The notes under the pieces: model-generated
What the model was told of the DNA's origin: nothing
What the model saw: only the letters and a program-made list of their open reading frames with translations
The model's database searches: none
Origin: Campylobacter sp. CN_NE2
GTDB lineage: Bacteria > Campylobacterota > Campylobacteria > Campylobacterales > Campylobacteraceae
Assembly: GCF_027797465.1 (NCBI RefSeq)
Contig: NZ_CP115608.1
Span: 1,116,001-1,180,000, forward strand
Direction: 5' to 3'
Length of the DNA stretch: 64,000 nt
Program-made: the position numbers and the translations under genes
Shown here: positions 45,818-54,421 of the stretch, in pieces
Numbering within the stretch: position 1 is the stretch's first letter
Layout: every line of letters begins with the position of its first letter

Positions 45818-46366
45818 TCAAAAAATTCCTAAATGCTCACACAGAATTTTAAAGCCCAAAAATATCAGTATCAAACCACCTAAAATAAGGGCTTTTCGCT
45901 CGAAAATCTCGCCTGTTTTTTTGCCTATAAAAACTGCTAACAAACAAACTAACAAACAAACCAAACCGATGACAAAACAGGCGTATAAAATATTTACTTC
46001 GCTAAATGCAAAAGTTACACCCACAGCCAAAGCATCGATACTTGTGGCAATCGCCCCCAAAATAAGCTCTTTTGTGCTTAAATTTATGCTACATTCGCCT
46101 TTGTAATGCAGTGCTTCTTTTATCATTTTTACGCCTAAAAAAGCCAAAATTCCAAATGCCACAAAGTGGTCGATTTCGCTTATGAATTTGACAAAACTAA
46201 TGCCGAGCAAAAAGCCAAAAGCAGGCATAATCGCCTGAAAAATAGCATAAACAAATGAGATTTTAAACGCCTTTGCAAAGCTTAAATTTAAACACTTTGC
46301 GCCGTTTGCCACCGACAAAGCAGCGCTATCCATAGAAAGCGCAATCGCAATCAAAAATATTTCCAC
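45818..46366 (-). CDS. mntP: Manganese efflux pump MntP
   Basis: This 182-residue membrane protein exports Mn2+. It has six hydrophobic segments and the family motifs LIAIALSMDSAALSVANGAKC and ATSIDALAVGVTFAF, each with Asp in a membrane helix. The start is GTG at 46366 with TTAAGGAAATTTTT upstream, which gives the family N-terminus (EIFLIAIALSMDS). A longer frame adds twelve residues of no support. Confidence 0.9.
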   Translation of the reverse strand: MEIFLIAIALSMDSAALSVANGAKCLNLSFAKAFKISFVYAIFQAIMPAFGFLLGISFVKFISEIDHFVAFGILAFLGVKMIKEALHYKGECSINLSTKELILGAIATSIDALAVGVTFAFSEVNILYACFVIGLVCLLVCLLAVFIGKKTGEIFERKALILGGLILIFLGFKILCEHLGIF

Positions 46367-46456
46367 AAAAATTTCCTTAAATTTAAAAGCTTGATTATAC
46401 ATTAAAAAATTTTTAGATAAAATAAAAGTTTTATTTTAAGAAAGATTAACAAATTT

Positions 46457-47365
46457 ATGAACTCAAACAAAACGCTTTTATCGGATTTTGCGCTTGTTTT
46501 TGTGGCGATTAGCTGGGGCGCTACATTTATGCTCGTGCAAAATGCGATAAATAAAATCGATGTTTTTAGCTTTTTATTTTGGAGATTTTTGATTTCTGCG
46601 ATTTTAATGTGGCTGATTTCGCTCAAATTTGAGCTTAAATTTGATAAAAAATCGCTCATTTATGGCGGAATTTTGGGATTTTTTCTCTTTTTGGGTTTTG
46701 CATTTCAAACACTAGCTCTAAAATATACGCTCTCTTCAAGTGTAGCTTTTATAACGGGAATTTATGTCGTGTTAGTGCCTTTTTTAATGTTAGCTTTTTT
46801 TAGGCAAAAGGTGCGTTTGTTTGCATTTTTGGGTGCGTTTGTGGCATTTTTTGGGCTTTATTTTTTAAGTGGTGCTAGTGGCGTTAGTTTGGGACTTGGC
46901 GAAATTTTAACGCTAGTTTGTGCGTTTGCCTTTGCCTTTCAAATCGCACTAACAGGCGAGTTTGTAAAAAAAGCTAACATTTATGCGTTAGTTATCGCTC
47001 AGTTTGTTTGTGTTTGCGTTTTTAGCCTGATTTTAGCGATATTTTTATCGCATGGTAACTACGAAAATTCTGTTAGTTTGTTAGGAAATTTAATATTTTC
47101 GTTTGAATTTGATTTTTTATTTGCTCTTATTATAACTAGCGTTTTTGCGACGGTTTTAGCCTATTTTATTCAAACTTTTGCACAACTTTACACAAGTGCG
47201 ACAAAAACCGTCCTGATCTTTGCGTTAGAGCCAGTAAGTGCCGGAATCATCGGTTATATTTTTGGCGAAAATTTATCAAATTTGCAAATTTTTGGCGCAG
47301 GTTTGATACTCTTTGGAATAATTCTTAGCGAACTAGGCAAAATTTTATTTTCAAAACCACGCTAA
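46457..47365 (+). CDS. EamA/DMT-family transporter
   Basis: This 302-residue inner-membrane protein has ten hydrophobic segments in two EamA repeats: LVFVAISWGATFMLVQNAINKIDVFSFLFWRF and the second, SLGLGEILTLVCAFAFAFQIALTGEFVKK. Family members export metabolites such as amino acids or nucleobases. The substrate is not readable. It is divergent from mntP and its end overlaps the convergent znuB by four bases. Confidence 0.9.
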   Translation: MNSNKTLLSDFALVFVAISWGATFMLVQNAINKIDVFSFLFWRFLISAILMWLISLKFELKFDKKSLIYGGILGFFLFLGFAFQTLALKYTLSSSVAFITGIYVVLVPFLMLAFFRQKVRLFAFLGAFVAFFGLYFLSGASGVSLGLGEILTLVCAFAFAFQIALTGEFVKKANIYALVIAQFVCVCVFSLILAIFLSHGNYENSVSLLGNLIFSFEFDFLFALIITSVFATVLAYFIQTFAQLYTSATKTVLIFALEPVSAGIIGYIFGENLSNLQIFGAGLILFGIILSELGKILFSKPR

Positions 47366-48165
47366 ATTTGCTTTCTGCAAAAAAATGCAAAAGCAAAAAA
47401 GCAAAGCGAAGCTATCAAAATGATACTTGCGCCACTTGTTAGGTTAAATTTATAGCTCAAAATTAGTCCCCCGACACAAAAAACAGCCGAAATGAGCGTT
47501 GCATTTATCATCATAAAAAAGAGATTTTTTGAGATTTTCTCTGCTATAAAAGGTGGGATTGTAATGAGAGCAATTACCAAAATAAGCCCCACGACTTGTA
47601 TGGCAGCAACCACGCTAAATGACATCATCACAACGAGCAAATAGTAGAAAAATTCGGTTTTTACTCCACGCAGTTTTGCAAATTCCATATCAAAGCTAAG
47701 CGCTAAAAATTGACGATAAAATGTCAAAATCAAAAGCACAAAGATTATATCGCAAATGCCGATAAATGTAAGCGTCTCCGAATTTACGGCTAAAATCGAG
47801 CCAAAAAGATAGCTCATCAAATCTGTATTATAACCCGGGCTTAGATCGATTAAAATAATTCCAATCGCCATACCAAATGCCCAAATGGCGCCGATTACAG
47901 AGTCAAAGCGTTCTTTGTTTTTTTGCGTTATAAAGGCAACCAAAAGTGCTAAAAAAAGCGAAAACACACTAGCTCCCAAAAGCGGAGAAATGCCTAAAAA
48001 AAAGGCTAATCCAATCCCGCCGTAAGCCCCATGCGCTACGCCGCCTGCGATAAATGACATTTTATTTATGACGATTAGGGAGCCCACAAAACCGCAAATA
48101 ATGCTAACTAAAATTCCCCCTAAAAAGGCATTTTGCATAAAATTTAGGCTTAACATTTCGCTCAT
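47362..48165 (-). CDS. znuB: Zinc ABC transporter permease ZnuB
   Basis: This 267-residue membrane protein has about eight hydrophobic segments and belongs to the ABC-3 family: MSFIAGGVAHGAYGGIGLAFFLG is its marker (conserved His in the membrane helix). Its ATG overlaps the znuC stop by four bases. With znuC and znuA it takes up zinc; manganese uptake is possible for the family, but the His-rich ZnuA favours zinc. Confidence 0.93.
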   Translation of the reverse strand: MSEMLSLNFMQNAFLGGILVSIICGFVGSLIVINKMSFIAGGVAHGAYGGIGLAFFLGISPLLGASVFSLFLALLVAFITQKNKERFDSVIGAIWAFGMAIGIILIDLSPGYNTDLMSYLFGSILAVNSETLTFIGICDIIFVLLILTFYRQFLALSFDMEFAKLRGVKTEFFYYLLVVMMSFSVVAAIQVVGLILVIALITIPPFIAEKISKNLFFMMINATLISAVFCVGGLILSYKFNLTSGASIILIASLCFFAFAFFCRKQI

Positions 48166-49061
48166 TTTTGCCCCTTAAAAAAGCGAATTTGCGATGAATT
48201 TTGAAAAATTTGCGAATTTGTGAATTTTGGAGCCTTGTTATCGTTTTTAAATTTATCGCTTTTTTCGCAAAATTCGCACTCTTTTGAAAAATCGCCGTCT
48301 TTGCCGTGCAAACAACCACCACAACCGCACTCTTTTAAAGCTAGTTCAATGTCGCAAAAATGCTTGTGGTTGTGTTCTAGGTGGTGCAAGAAATTTTGCG
48401 TTTTTGCTTTTGAAATATCGTGCATTATCAGCTCTTTATTTGCCACATAGGCTGCTTTTGTGGCGTAGCTTAGAGCTAAATTTATCTCATGGCTAACCAT
48501 GATTATGCCGATACCGCCCAAATTTAGCTCTTTTAAAAGTTCAAAAATCTGCACTTGTCCCATAGTATCGATACTAGCAGTCGGTTCATCTAAAAGCAAA
48601 ATCTTACTTTCCCCACAAAGCGCCCTTGCGATATAAACTCTTTGTCTTTGTCCGCCAGAAAGCTCGGAAATACGGCTATTTGCAAACTCGCTCATACCAA
48701 CAAGCGAAAGTTTTTCAAGTGCGATTTTTTTATCACTCCCGGAGTAAAAACCAAACATTTTTTTATCTATTAGTCCGCTTAAAACGACTTCTAAAACGCT
48801 TATAGGAAAGGATTTTGACGAAGCTATGTATTGAGGGACATAGCCGATTTTTTGCAGATTTGGGCTTTTGCCGTAAATTTTAACGCTTCCTGCTTTTGGT
48901 TTTAAAAGTCCCAAAATAAGCTTTAAAATGGTGCTTTTACCGCCGCCGTTTGGTCCAACGATAGCCAAAAAATCTTTTTTATTATAACTTAAATTTAAAT
49001 TTTCAAAAACAACGCTTTCGCCGTAGGAAAAGTTCAAATTTTCTATCGTTAAATCGCTCAA
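48162..49061 (-). CDS. znuC: Zinc ABC transporter ATPase ZnuC with Cys-rich tail
   Basis: This 299-residue ABC ATPase powers zinc import. Walker A GPNGGGKST, signature LSGGQRQRVYIARAL, Walker B ILLLDEPTASID and H-loop MVSHEINLAL. After about residue 230 comes a tail with HHLEHNHKHF and CGCGGCLHGKDGDFSKECEFC, absent in standard ZnuC (about 250 residues). It reads like a metal-sensing or metal-donating segment. The start is TTG at 49061 with AAAAAGGC upstream. Confidence 0.93.
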   Translation of the reverse strand: MSDLTIENLNFSYGESVVFENLNLSYNKKDFLAIVGPNGGGKSTILKLILGLLKPKAGSVKIYGKSPNLQKIGYVPQYIASSKSFPISVLEVVLSGLIDKKMFGFYSGSDKKIALEKLSLVGMSEFANSRISELSGGQRQRVYIARALCGESKILLLDEPTASIDTMGQVQIFELLKELNLGGIGIIMVSHEINLALSYATKAAYVANKELIMHDISKAKTQNFLHHLEHNHKHFCDIELALKECGCGGCLHGKDGDFSKECEFCEKSDKFKNDNKAPKFTNSQIFQNSSQIRFFKGQK

Positions 49062-49103
49062 AATTTAGCCTTTTTGCAAATTTAGCCCAAATTTTACCAA
49101 AAA

Positions 49104-50024
49104 TTATTTTAAACTTTTTGAAATTATTTCTATTGTTTTTTTCATTTCATTTAGCCAATCACCGCTTAAATGATCGATTTCTTCGACATTTGCACCACTT
49201 GCTGCGGCAACCGTGATGGCTGCTTTTTTAGAAAACTGCGGTGCGACAAAGATTACTTTAACACTCTCTTCTTTTGCTTCTTCAATCAGTTTTGCAAGAT
49301 CGGCAGGCTTTGGCTCTTTGCCTTCGATTTCAATGGCGATTTGCTCCAAATCATAACGAGTGGCAAAATAGCCCCAGCTTGGGTGATAAACGATAAATTT
49401 TGCTTCTTTTAAATCTTTTAATTTTGCTTTTGCAAATTCGTCAAGCTCGTCAAGTTTTTTCTCAAATTCTGCAAAATTTGCACTGAATTTTTCGCATTTT
49501 TCGCCGTAAGTTTCGCAAAGAGCATTTAAGATATTTTTGCTTTGAGTTTTTACTAAAATCGGATCAAGCCAAATGTGCGGATCTAAATTTCCGTGGTCGT
49601 GGTGGCTGTCATGGTCGTGGTCATGGTCGTGTTTATGCTCTGTGTGCTTTTCATGGTCGTGGTCTTTTTCGTGGTCGTGGTCGCCATGCTCGTGGTGCGA
49701 ATTCATAGCGATTTTTTCGATATTTTCTTGCGTTTTTATAAATTTGACATTTTTAAAATCAGGTGCGATTTTTTTAAGCCAAATTTCGTCAAATTCAACG
49801 CCGACTTCAAAATACAAATCGCTTTTTTCTAGCATTTTCATTTGAGACGGCTTAGGCTCGTAAGTATGCGGATCTGCCGAGCTTGGCACCATTACATTAA
49901 CTTCGATTTCATCTCCTGCGATTTGCTCGATAAAAAATTTCGTCGGCATTATCGTCGTACTGACAATCGGTTTTGCCAAAACTAGACTAGAAATCGTTGC
50001 CATAAGAATTATTGATTTTTTCAT
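49104..50024 (-). CDS. znuA: Zinc-binding periplasmic protein ZnuA
   Basis: This 306-residue protein binds zinc in the periplasm. A signal peptide (MKKSIILMATISSLVLAKP) precedes the cluster A-1 substrate-binding fold with ligands H in VPSSADPHTYEPKPS, H in the DPHIWLDP segment and the second lobe VYHPSWGYFA. A 45-residue loop is packed with His/Asp/Glu (HDHEKDHDHEKHTEH), typical of zinc-specific members. I start at ATG 50024 (AAAAAAGGTTGAAA) and not at the longer frame. First gene of znuA-C-B. Confidence 0.95.
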   Translation of the reverse strand: MKKSIILMATISSLVLAKPIVSTTIMPTKFFIEQIAGDEIEVNVMVPSSADPHTYEPKPSQMKMLEKSDLYFEVGVEFDEIWLKKIAPDFKNVKFIKTQENIEKIAMNSHHEHGDHDHEKDHDHEKHTEHKHDHDHDHDSHHDHGNLDPHIWLDPILVKTQSKNILNALCETYGEKCEKFSANFAEFEKKLDELDEFAKAKLKDLKEAKFIVYHPSWGYFATRYDLEQIAIEIEGKEPKPADLAKLIEEAKEESVKVIFVAPQFSKKAAITVAAASGANVEEIDHLSGDWLNEMKKTIEIISKSLK

Positions 50025-50138
50025 TTTCAACCTTTTTTGAGAAAATGGCAAATGTTATCAAAAAAATAATTAATATCAAATTAATCGCAGAAAAATTTTG
50101 TTTTTTGCTATAATTTTCTAAAAAATTCGGAGTTTGCG

Positions 50139-50873
50139 ATGAAAGAGAAAAATTTATGGGACGAAAAGGCTAGAAATTACGATAAATTCGGCGGAAATTT
50201 AAGCGAATTTCAGATTAAATTTTTTGAAATTTTATCTAAATTTGGTGTTGATTTTAAAGATAAAACTCTCATCGACATTGGTTGTGGCACGGGAATTTAC
50301 ACGCTACATTTAGCAAAAATTTGCAAATTTATTCTTGGCGTAGATAGTTCAAAAAATATGCTAAAAGAGCTTGAAAACTCTGCAAAATCGGCAAATATAA
50401 CAAACATTAAAACTATTTTTAGCGATTTTGAAAATTTTAAAAGCGAAGATAAATTTGACATTGCATTTTTGACGATGAGTCCTGCTTTGCAAAATGAAAA
50501 TGATTTTGAAAAATTTGCAAATTTGGCAAATTTTCGCATTTATATGAACTGGGAAAAACCGCGAAATTCGACCTTACTAACGCCGTTTTTCGAAAAATTT
50601 GGCGTGAAAAATAGAGAAAAAAAACTAAATTCTACGGCAAATTTACTAAATTTTTTAAAAGAAAAAAATATCCCTTTTCAAAGCGAAATTTTAAACGAAA
50701 TTCGCCACAGCAAACGCGATTTTAACGATGCCTTTGCAAATATTTTGTGGCATTTAAAGATAAATAATTTTTCATATAACGAAGATGAAATCAAAAAAAT
50801 GCTAGAATTAAAGTTTGAAAATGATTTCATAGAAGATGAAGTTGAAATTTGCGTTAGGATTATCCTATTTTAG
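50139..50873 (+). CDS. SAM-dependent methyltransferase
   Basis: This 244-residue protein has a class I methyltransferase core: TLIDIGCGTGIYTLHLAKICKFILGVDSSKNML, with the SAM glycine loop and the acidic residue, then IKTIFSDFENF and a post-motif region. Substrate unknown; small-molecule methylation is possible. It starts the three-gene unit methyltransferase-peroxidase-EAL protein (5-base gap to the next gene). Divergent from znuA. Confidence 0.85.
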   Translation: MKEKNLWDEKARNYDKFGGNLSEFQIKFFEILSKFGVDFKDKTLIDIGCGTGIYTLHLAKICKFILGVDSSKNMLKELENSAKSANITNIKTIFSDFENFKSEDKFDIAFLTMSPALQNENDFEKFANLANFRIYMNWEKPRNSTLLTPFFEKFGVKNREKKLNSTANLLNFLKEKNIPFQSEILNEIRHSKRDFNDAFANILWHLKINNFSYNEDEIKKMLELKFENDFIEDEVEICVRIILF

Positions 50874-50878
50874 GGGCG

Positions 50879-51676
50879 ATGATGAGATTTGCTTTGATTT
50901 TTTTTAGCTTTGTTTTTTGCTTTTCTTCGGGGCTTTTTTCGCCGATAGAACCACCGAAATTTGACAAAGAAAAGGCAAAACTTGGCGAAAAACTCTATTT
51001 TGAAACCAAATTTAATGAAAATAAAATTTCGTGCGATCGCTGCCACAATATCTACCTAAATCAAAGCGGAACTTCAAAAGACAAAAATACGCCGACTATC
51101 TTAAATTCGGCTCTTTCGACGCTATTTTTCTCCAACGGCACAAACCAAAGCCTAAAAGAAAAAATAAAACGCTCACTTACTGCTAAACACGAATTAAACT
51201 CAAATCCAAGCACAATCGAATCGGTAGTTAGACTAAATTCAAACTACGCGGAAAGCTTTAAAAAACTTTATAAAGATGGCATAAATTTTGAAAATATCGC
51301 CGATAGTTTGGAACATTTTGTAAAAACTCTTGTAACGCCAAATTCAAAATTCGACCATTTTTTACGAAATGAGCTTAAATTAAATGAAGATGAACAAGAA
51401 GGTTATGGGCTGTTTTTAGATCTTGGTTGTGCTAGTTGCCACAACGGCGTAAATTTAGGCTCAAATAACTTCCAAAAAGCAATAAATTCAAACGCCTTAG
51501 TCAAAGTTCCCACTCTTAGAAATATTACCAAAACTGCGCCTTATATCGGTGATACAGAAAATTTATCAAGTGCGATTTTGCAAATGTCGATAAAAAAAAT
51601 CAACACGACACTAAGCGATTATGAAATCGATAAAATCATAAAATTTTTAGAAACATTAAGCGGGGAATTGCAATGA
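50879..51676 (+). CDS. Di-haem cytochrome c peroxidase family protein
   Basis: This 265-residue secreted protein has a signal peptide (MMRFALIFFSFVFCFSSGLFS) and two CxxCH haem sites, CDRCH at residues 54-58 and CASCH near 181. It fits the bacterial di-haem peroxidase/MauG family but is shorter than the usual 320-350 residues. It would reduce peroxide in the periplasm with electrons from the respiratory chain. Its last four bases overlap the start of the EAL-protein gene. Confidence 0.85.
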   Translation: MMRFALIFFSFVFCFSSGLFSPIEPPKFDKEKAKLGEKLYFETKFNENKISCDRCHNIYLNQSGTSKDKNTPTILNSALSTLFFSNGTNQSLKEKIKRSLTAKHELNSNPSTIESVVRLNSNYAESFKKLYKDGINFENIADSLEHFVKTLVTPNSKFDHFLRNELKLNEDEQEGYGLFLDLGCASCHNGVNLGSNNFQKAINSNALVKVPTLRNITKTAPYIGDTENLSSAILQMSIKKINTTLSDYEIDKIIKFLETLSGELQ

Positions 51677-54099
51677 AAAATAAATTTATACTGCTATTTA
51701 TTATTATCTCGTTAGCGGCAAGTATTTTTTATGGCTTAAAATACTCAATTGTTTTAAACCATATATCAAATTTAATGGAAACTAGCCAAAAAATTCAATA
51801 CATAATCCAAACAAATTCTAACATTAATAGTTATTTTGGCGATAAATTTGCACATGTAAATTATGATGAATTAAACAAAAATATTCAACTTTTTAATGAA
51901 AACATGGAAGAACTTTTAAAATCCGATATTATTTTTAACGGAAATTTTGAAAAAAATCTAAAAGATGTAAATGCGCTTTTTGGTCAAAAAATCGGACTTA
52001 TTTCGGAATTTAATACCCTAAATTCACAAACCTTGATCCTTATGAAAAATTTAGAACAATCTTTTGAAAAAATTGGCGACAAAAATCGCCTAAGCAAAAT
52101 TTACAGCCAAATTTCAACCATAAATTATAAAAATAGCGATGAAATTTTAAATATTAAAAATCGAATAAAAGGATTTAGTCCTTGGGATACAAACGAAGCA
52201 GACTTCATTTCAATCGCGAACAACATCATAGCAAATTTTGTAAAACTTAGCGTCATAAATGATCAAAAAAATCTAGCCATAGATAGTAAAATTTTTGGGA
52301 TACACAGCGAATTTACAGATTTTATTAATCAATATTACTCAGAGTTAAAATACGCAACAATCTTTTTCTTTTTGCTTTTTTTGACTTCAATGTGCGCACT
52401 TTTGCTGATGGAAATTTTCTCTATTCGCCAAAGTGCGTTGTATCGTGCATTTAAAGAAATCGCCGATAAATCGTTTTGCTCCATTAGTATTTTGGATAGA
52501 AATTTTAAATTTAAATACACAAACGAACAGTTTCAAGATAGCACAAAATACAGCCAAAACGAGCTAAATGATAAAAAAATGGAAATTTTAAGCTCTTATG
52601 AATTTAGAGAAGGTTTTTACATTAGAATGTATGACAGCGTTAAAAAACTTGGAATTTTCGAACATAATGAGCTAATCAGCAAAGGAAAAAACGGAAATTT
52701 GCTTTTTGAAAAAATGAGATTTTTTAAACTCCCTACAAAAGATACAAATTACGCTTATGGTGTTATAAAACTTGATCAATCTGCAAATAAAGACATAAAA
52801 GAAAAGCTCACAGATACCGAATTTGAGCTTTCAAATTCGGCGTTTTTAGACCATTTGACTGGCTTTGGCAATGAAGCTGCACTTATGCTTCGTATCAATC
52901 AAAACGAACTTGGCAAAATAATTTATATAAATATCAACAACTTTACGAATTTGCGCTTTTTTTACAAAACAAATGTCATCAATGAAATTTTAGTGCAGTT
53001 TGCGAAAACGCTAAAACTCGCCGTCGAAACACATCGCATAAATGCCCAAATTTTTCGTTTGCAGCTAGATGAATTTTGCCTTTGGTATAGCGGAGATGAT
53101 ATAAAAAAAGATGTTAAATTTATAATGCAATATTTCAACAACAAAATTTTTAGACTAAACAGCCAAACAAACGGGCTTGTTATGGCGCCGCTTGATATTA
53201 CCGTAGGCATTAGCACAGATCGCGATACGCCAAATACAAATAGACTTTATCAAGCTACCATAGCTCACCACGAAGCAAAGACAAAAAACGAAAATATGGG
53301 ATTTTATAACACTGATAATATCATCGAAGCAAGATATTCGCACAACCAAATTATGACAAATACAATCCAACACGCACTGACAAATAACAAAATTTTCGTA
53401 GTTTGCCAACCAATTTTTGATATTAGTTATAAAAATATCGATAATGAATTTGAACCTGCATATTATGAAATTTTGGTTCGCCTTAGCGATGAAAACGGCA
53501 AAACCGTTATGCCAAGAGAGTTTTTAGATGTCGCAAAACAGACCTCTTTTTATATCCAAATCACAAAATGCGTCATCGAAGAGACATTTAGACTGCTTGA
53601 AAAATTCCCAAATACGCACTTTTCGATAAATCTTTCAAGTCTTGATATTTCAAATGCATTAATTAGAGATATTTTTATCCAAAATCTCAAATCATCGCAA
53701 TACTGCTCAAATTTATGTATCGAAATTTTAGAAAGCGAAGATATACAAAGCTACGAAACGGTTGCAAATTTTGTTCGAAAAGCAAAAGAATTTGGCTGCA
53801 AAATTGCCATTGACGACTTTGCTAGTGGTTACTCAAACTACTACCGAATTTTAGCCTTAAATGTTGATTATATTAAAATCGACGGCTCAATAATCAAAAA
53901 AATCGCAATCGATTCAAACTCTCGCGCCATAGTTGAAACCATTGTATCGTTTGCCAAAAGGCAAAATTACGAAATCGTGGCTGAATTCGTCGAAAATATC
54001 GAAACAATGGAGATTGTAAAATCCTTAGGTATCAAATTTGTGCAAGGGTTTTTGCTTGGTAAGCCAATGCCGGTTAGCTCAATCCCGCAAAGCTGGTGA
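51673..54099 (+). CDS. Membrane-bound PAS-degenerate GGDEF-EAL protein (c-di-GMP phosphodiesterase)
   Basis: This 808-residue protein has two membrane helices (start and about 228-250) around a 220-residue sensor, a PAS-like region (about 260-370), a GGDEF domain in which the signature is LQLDEF instead of GGDEF, and an EAL domain from about 550. The EAL set is complete: EILVRL, NLSS, EILES, DDFASGY, YIKIDGS, AEFVEN and QGFLLGKP. So it probably degrades c-di-GMP and cannot make it. Its ATG overlaps the peroxidase stop. Confidence 0.88.
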   Translation: MKNKFILLFIIISLAASIFYGLKYSIVLNHISNLMETSQKIQYIIQTNSNINSYFGDKFAHVNYDELNKNIQLFNENMEELLKSDIIFNGNFEKNLKDVNALFGQKIGLISEFNTLNSQTLILMKNLEQSFEKIGDKNRLSKIYSQISTINYKNSDEILNIKNRIKGFSPWDTNEADFISIANNIIANFVKLSVINDQKNLAIDSKIFGIHSEFTDFINQYYSELKYATIFFFLLFLTSMCALLLMEIFSIRQSALYRAFKEIADKSFCSISILDRNFKFKYTNEQFQDSTKYSQNELNDKKMEILSSYEFREGFYIRMYDSVKKLGIFEHNELISKGKNGNLLFEKMRFFKLPTKDTNYAYGVIKLDQSANKDIKEKLTDTEFELSNSAFLDHLTGFGNEAALMLRINQNELGKIIYININNFTNLRFFYKTNVINEILVQFAKTLKLAVETHRINAQIFRLQLDEFCLWYSGDDIKKDVKFIMQYFNNKIFRLNSQTNGLVMAPLDITVGISTDRDTPNTNRLYQATIAHHEAKTKNENMGFYNTDNIIEARYSHNQIMTNTIQHALTNNKIFVVCQPIFDISYKNIDNEFEPAYYEILVRLSDENGKTVMPREFLDVAKQTSFYIQITKCVIEETFRLLEKFPNTHFSINLSSLDISNALIRDIFIQNLKSSQYCSNLCIEILESEDIQSYETVANFVRKAKEFGCKIAIDDFASGYSNYYRILALNVDYIKIDGSIIKKIAIDSNSRAIVETIVSFAKRQNYEIVAEFVENIETMEIVKSLGIKFVQGFLLGKPMPVSSIPQSW

Positions 54100-54110
54100 G
54101 ATCTTTGAAA

Positions 54111-54130
54111 TTGAAACAAGCCTAGCTTTG
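54111..54130 (+). repeat. P3 structured repeat, 5' fragment D
   Basis: TTGAAACAAGCCTAGCTTTG matches the start of copies A-C, but the 3' half (CGTCGGCAT) is missing; the sequence changes after about 20 bases into a REP-like ATTCTTCGCC...AATGACG repeat. It lies 11 bases after the GGDEF-EAL stop. Confidence 0.6.
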
Positions 54131-54220
54131 ACAAATTAAGTAAGAGATTCTTCGCCTTGCGTTGCAAGGCTCAGAATGACGATAAAAATCATTGCGAGAA
54201 TTTGCAAATCAATTCAATCC

Positions 54221-54383
54221 AAAAATTTGCGAAGCAAATTTTATCGTAAAATCAAATTTATAAAAAAGTTATAAACTTTTTTATAAATTTGCCACGATAG
54301 AAGCGTGCAGGGTATGGGGGGGGGGGGGGGGGGTTGTTAAGGGGGAAAGGGGCGCTTCGCAAGTCAGCCCCTTTCCCCCTTAA
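54221..54383 (+). repeat. P2 three-hairpin repeat, copy 3
   Basis: Hairpin III lies at 54221-54242, hairpin II at 54254-54290 (16 perfect pairs, with T-A insertions relative to copy 1 on both arms), the linker is CCACGATAGAAGCGTGCAGG, and hairpin I lies at 54337-54383 (16 perfect pairs). The linker is near-identical to copy 1. Confidence 0.8.
54316..54333 (+). repeat. 18-base G homopolymer
   Basis: An uninterrupted run of 18 G lies in the P2 linker. The same place has four G in copy 1 (TATAGGGGTTGTT) and five in copy 2. It is non-coding and distant from any start codon. Confidence 0.8.
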
Positions 54384-54421
54384 AAGAAATTTGAAAAATG
54401 GATAAATTTTTCAAAAAAATA

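Larger units (their letters stand above)
54100..54421. other. Repeat-rich intergenic region (mosaic copy 3)
   Basis: This gap has no gene. It holds, in order, the P3 fragment, a REP-like sequence (54141-54203), hairpin III, hairpin II, a linker with an 18-base G tract and hairpin I. It lies between the convergent ends of the EAL protein and the eight-TM protein genes. Confidence 0.8.

Noticed and set aside
49573-49845. Plus-strand ORFs rich in Trp/Ser or Val opposite znuA
   Set aside because: They are the antisense reading of the His/Asp-rich loop of ZnuA, which creates stop-free frames by composition.
54316-54333. G tract as a phase-variable coding tract
   Set aside because: No open frame or start codon in either direction uses it; both neighbouring genes converge and end outside it.
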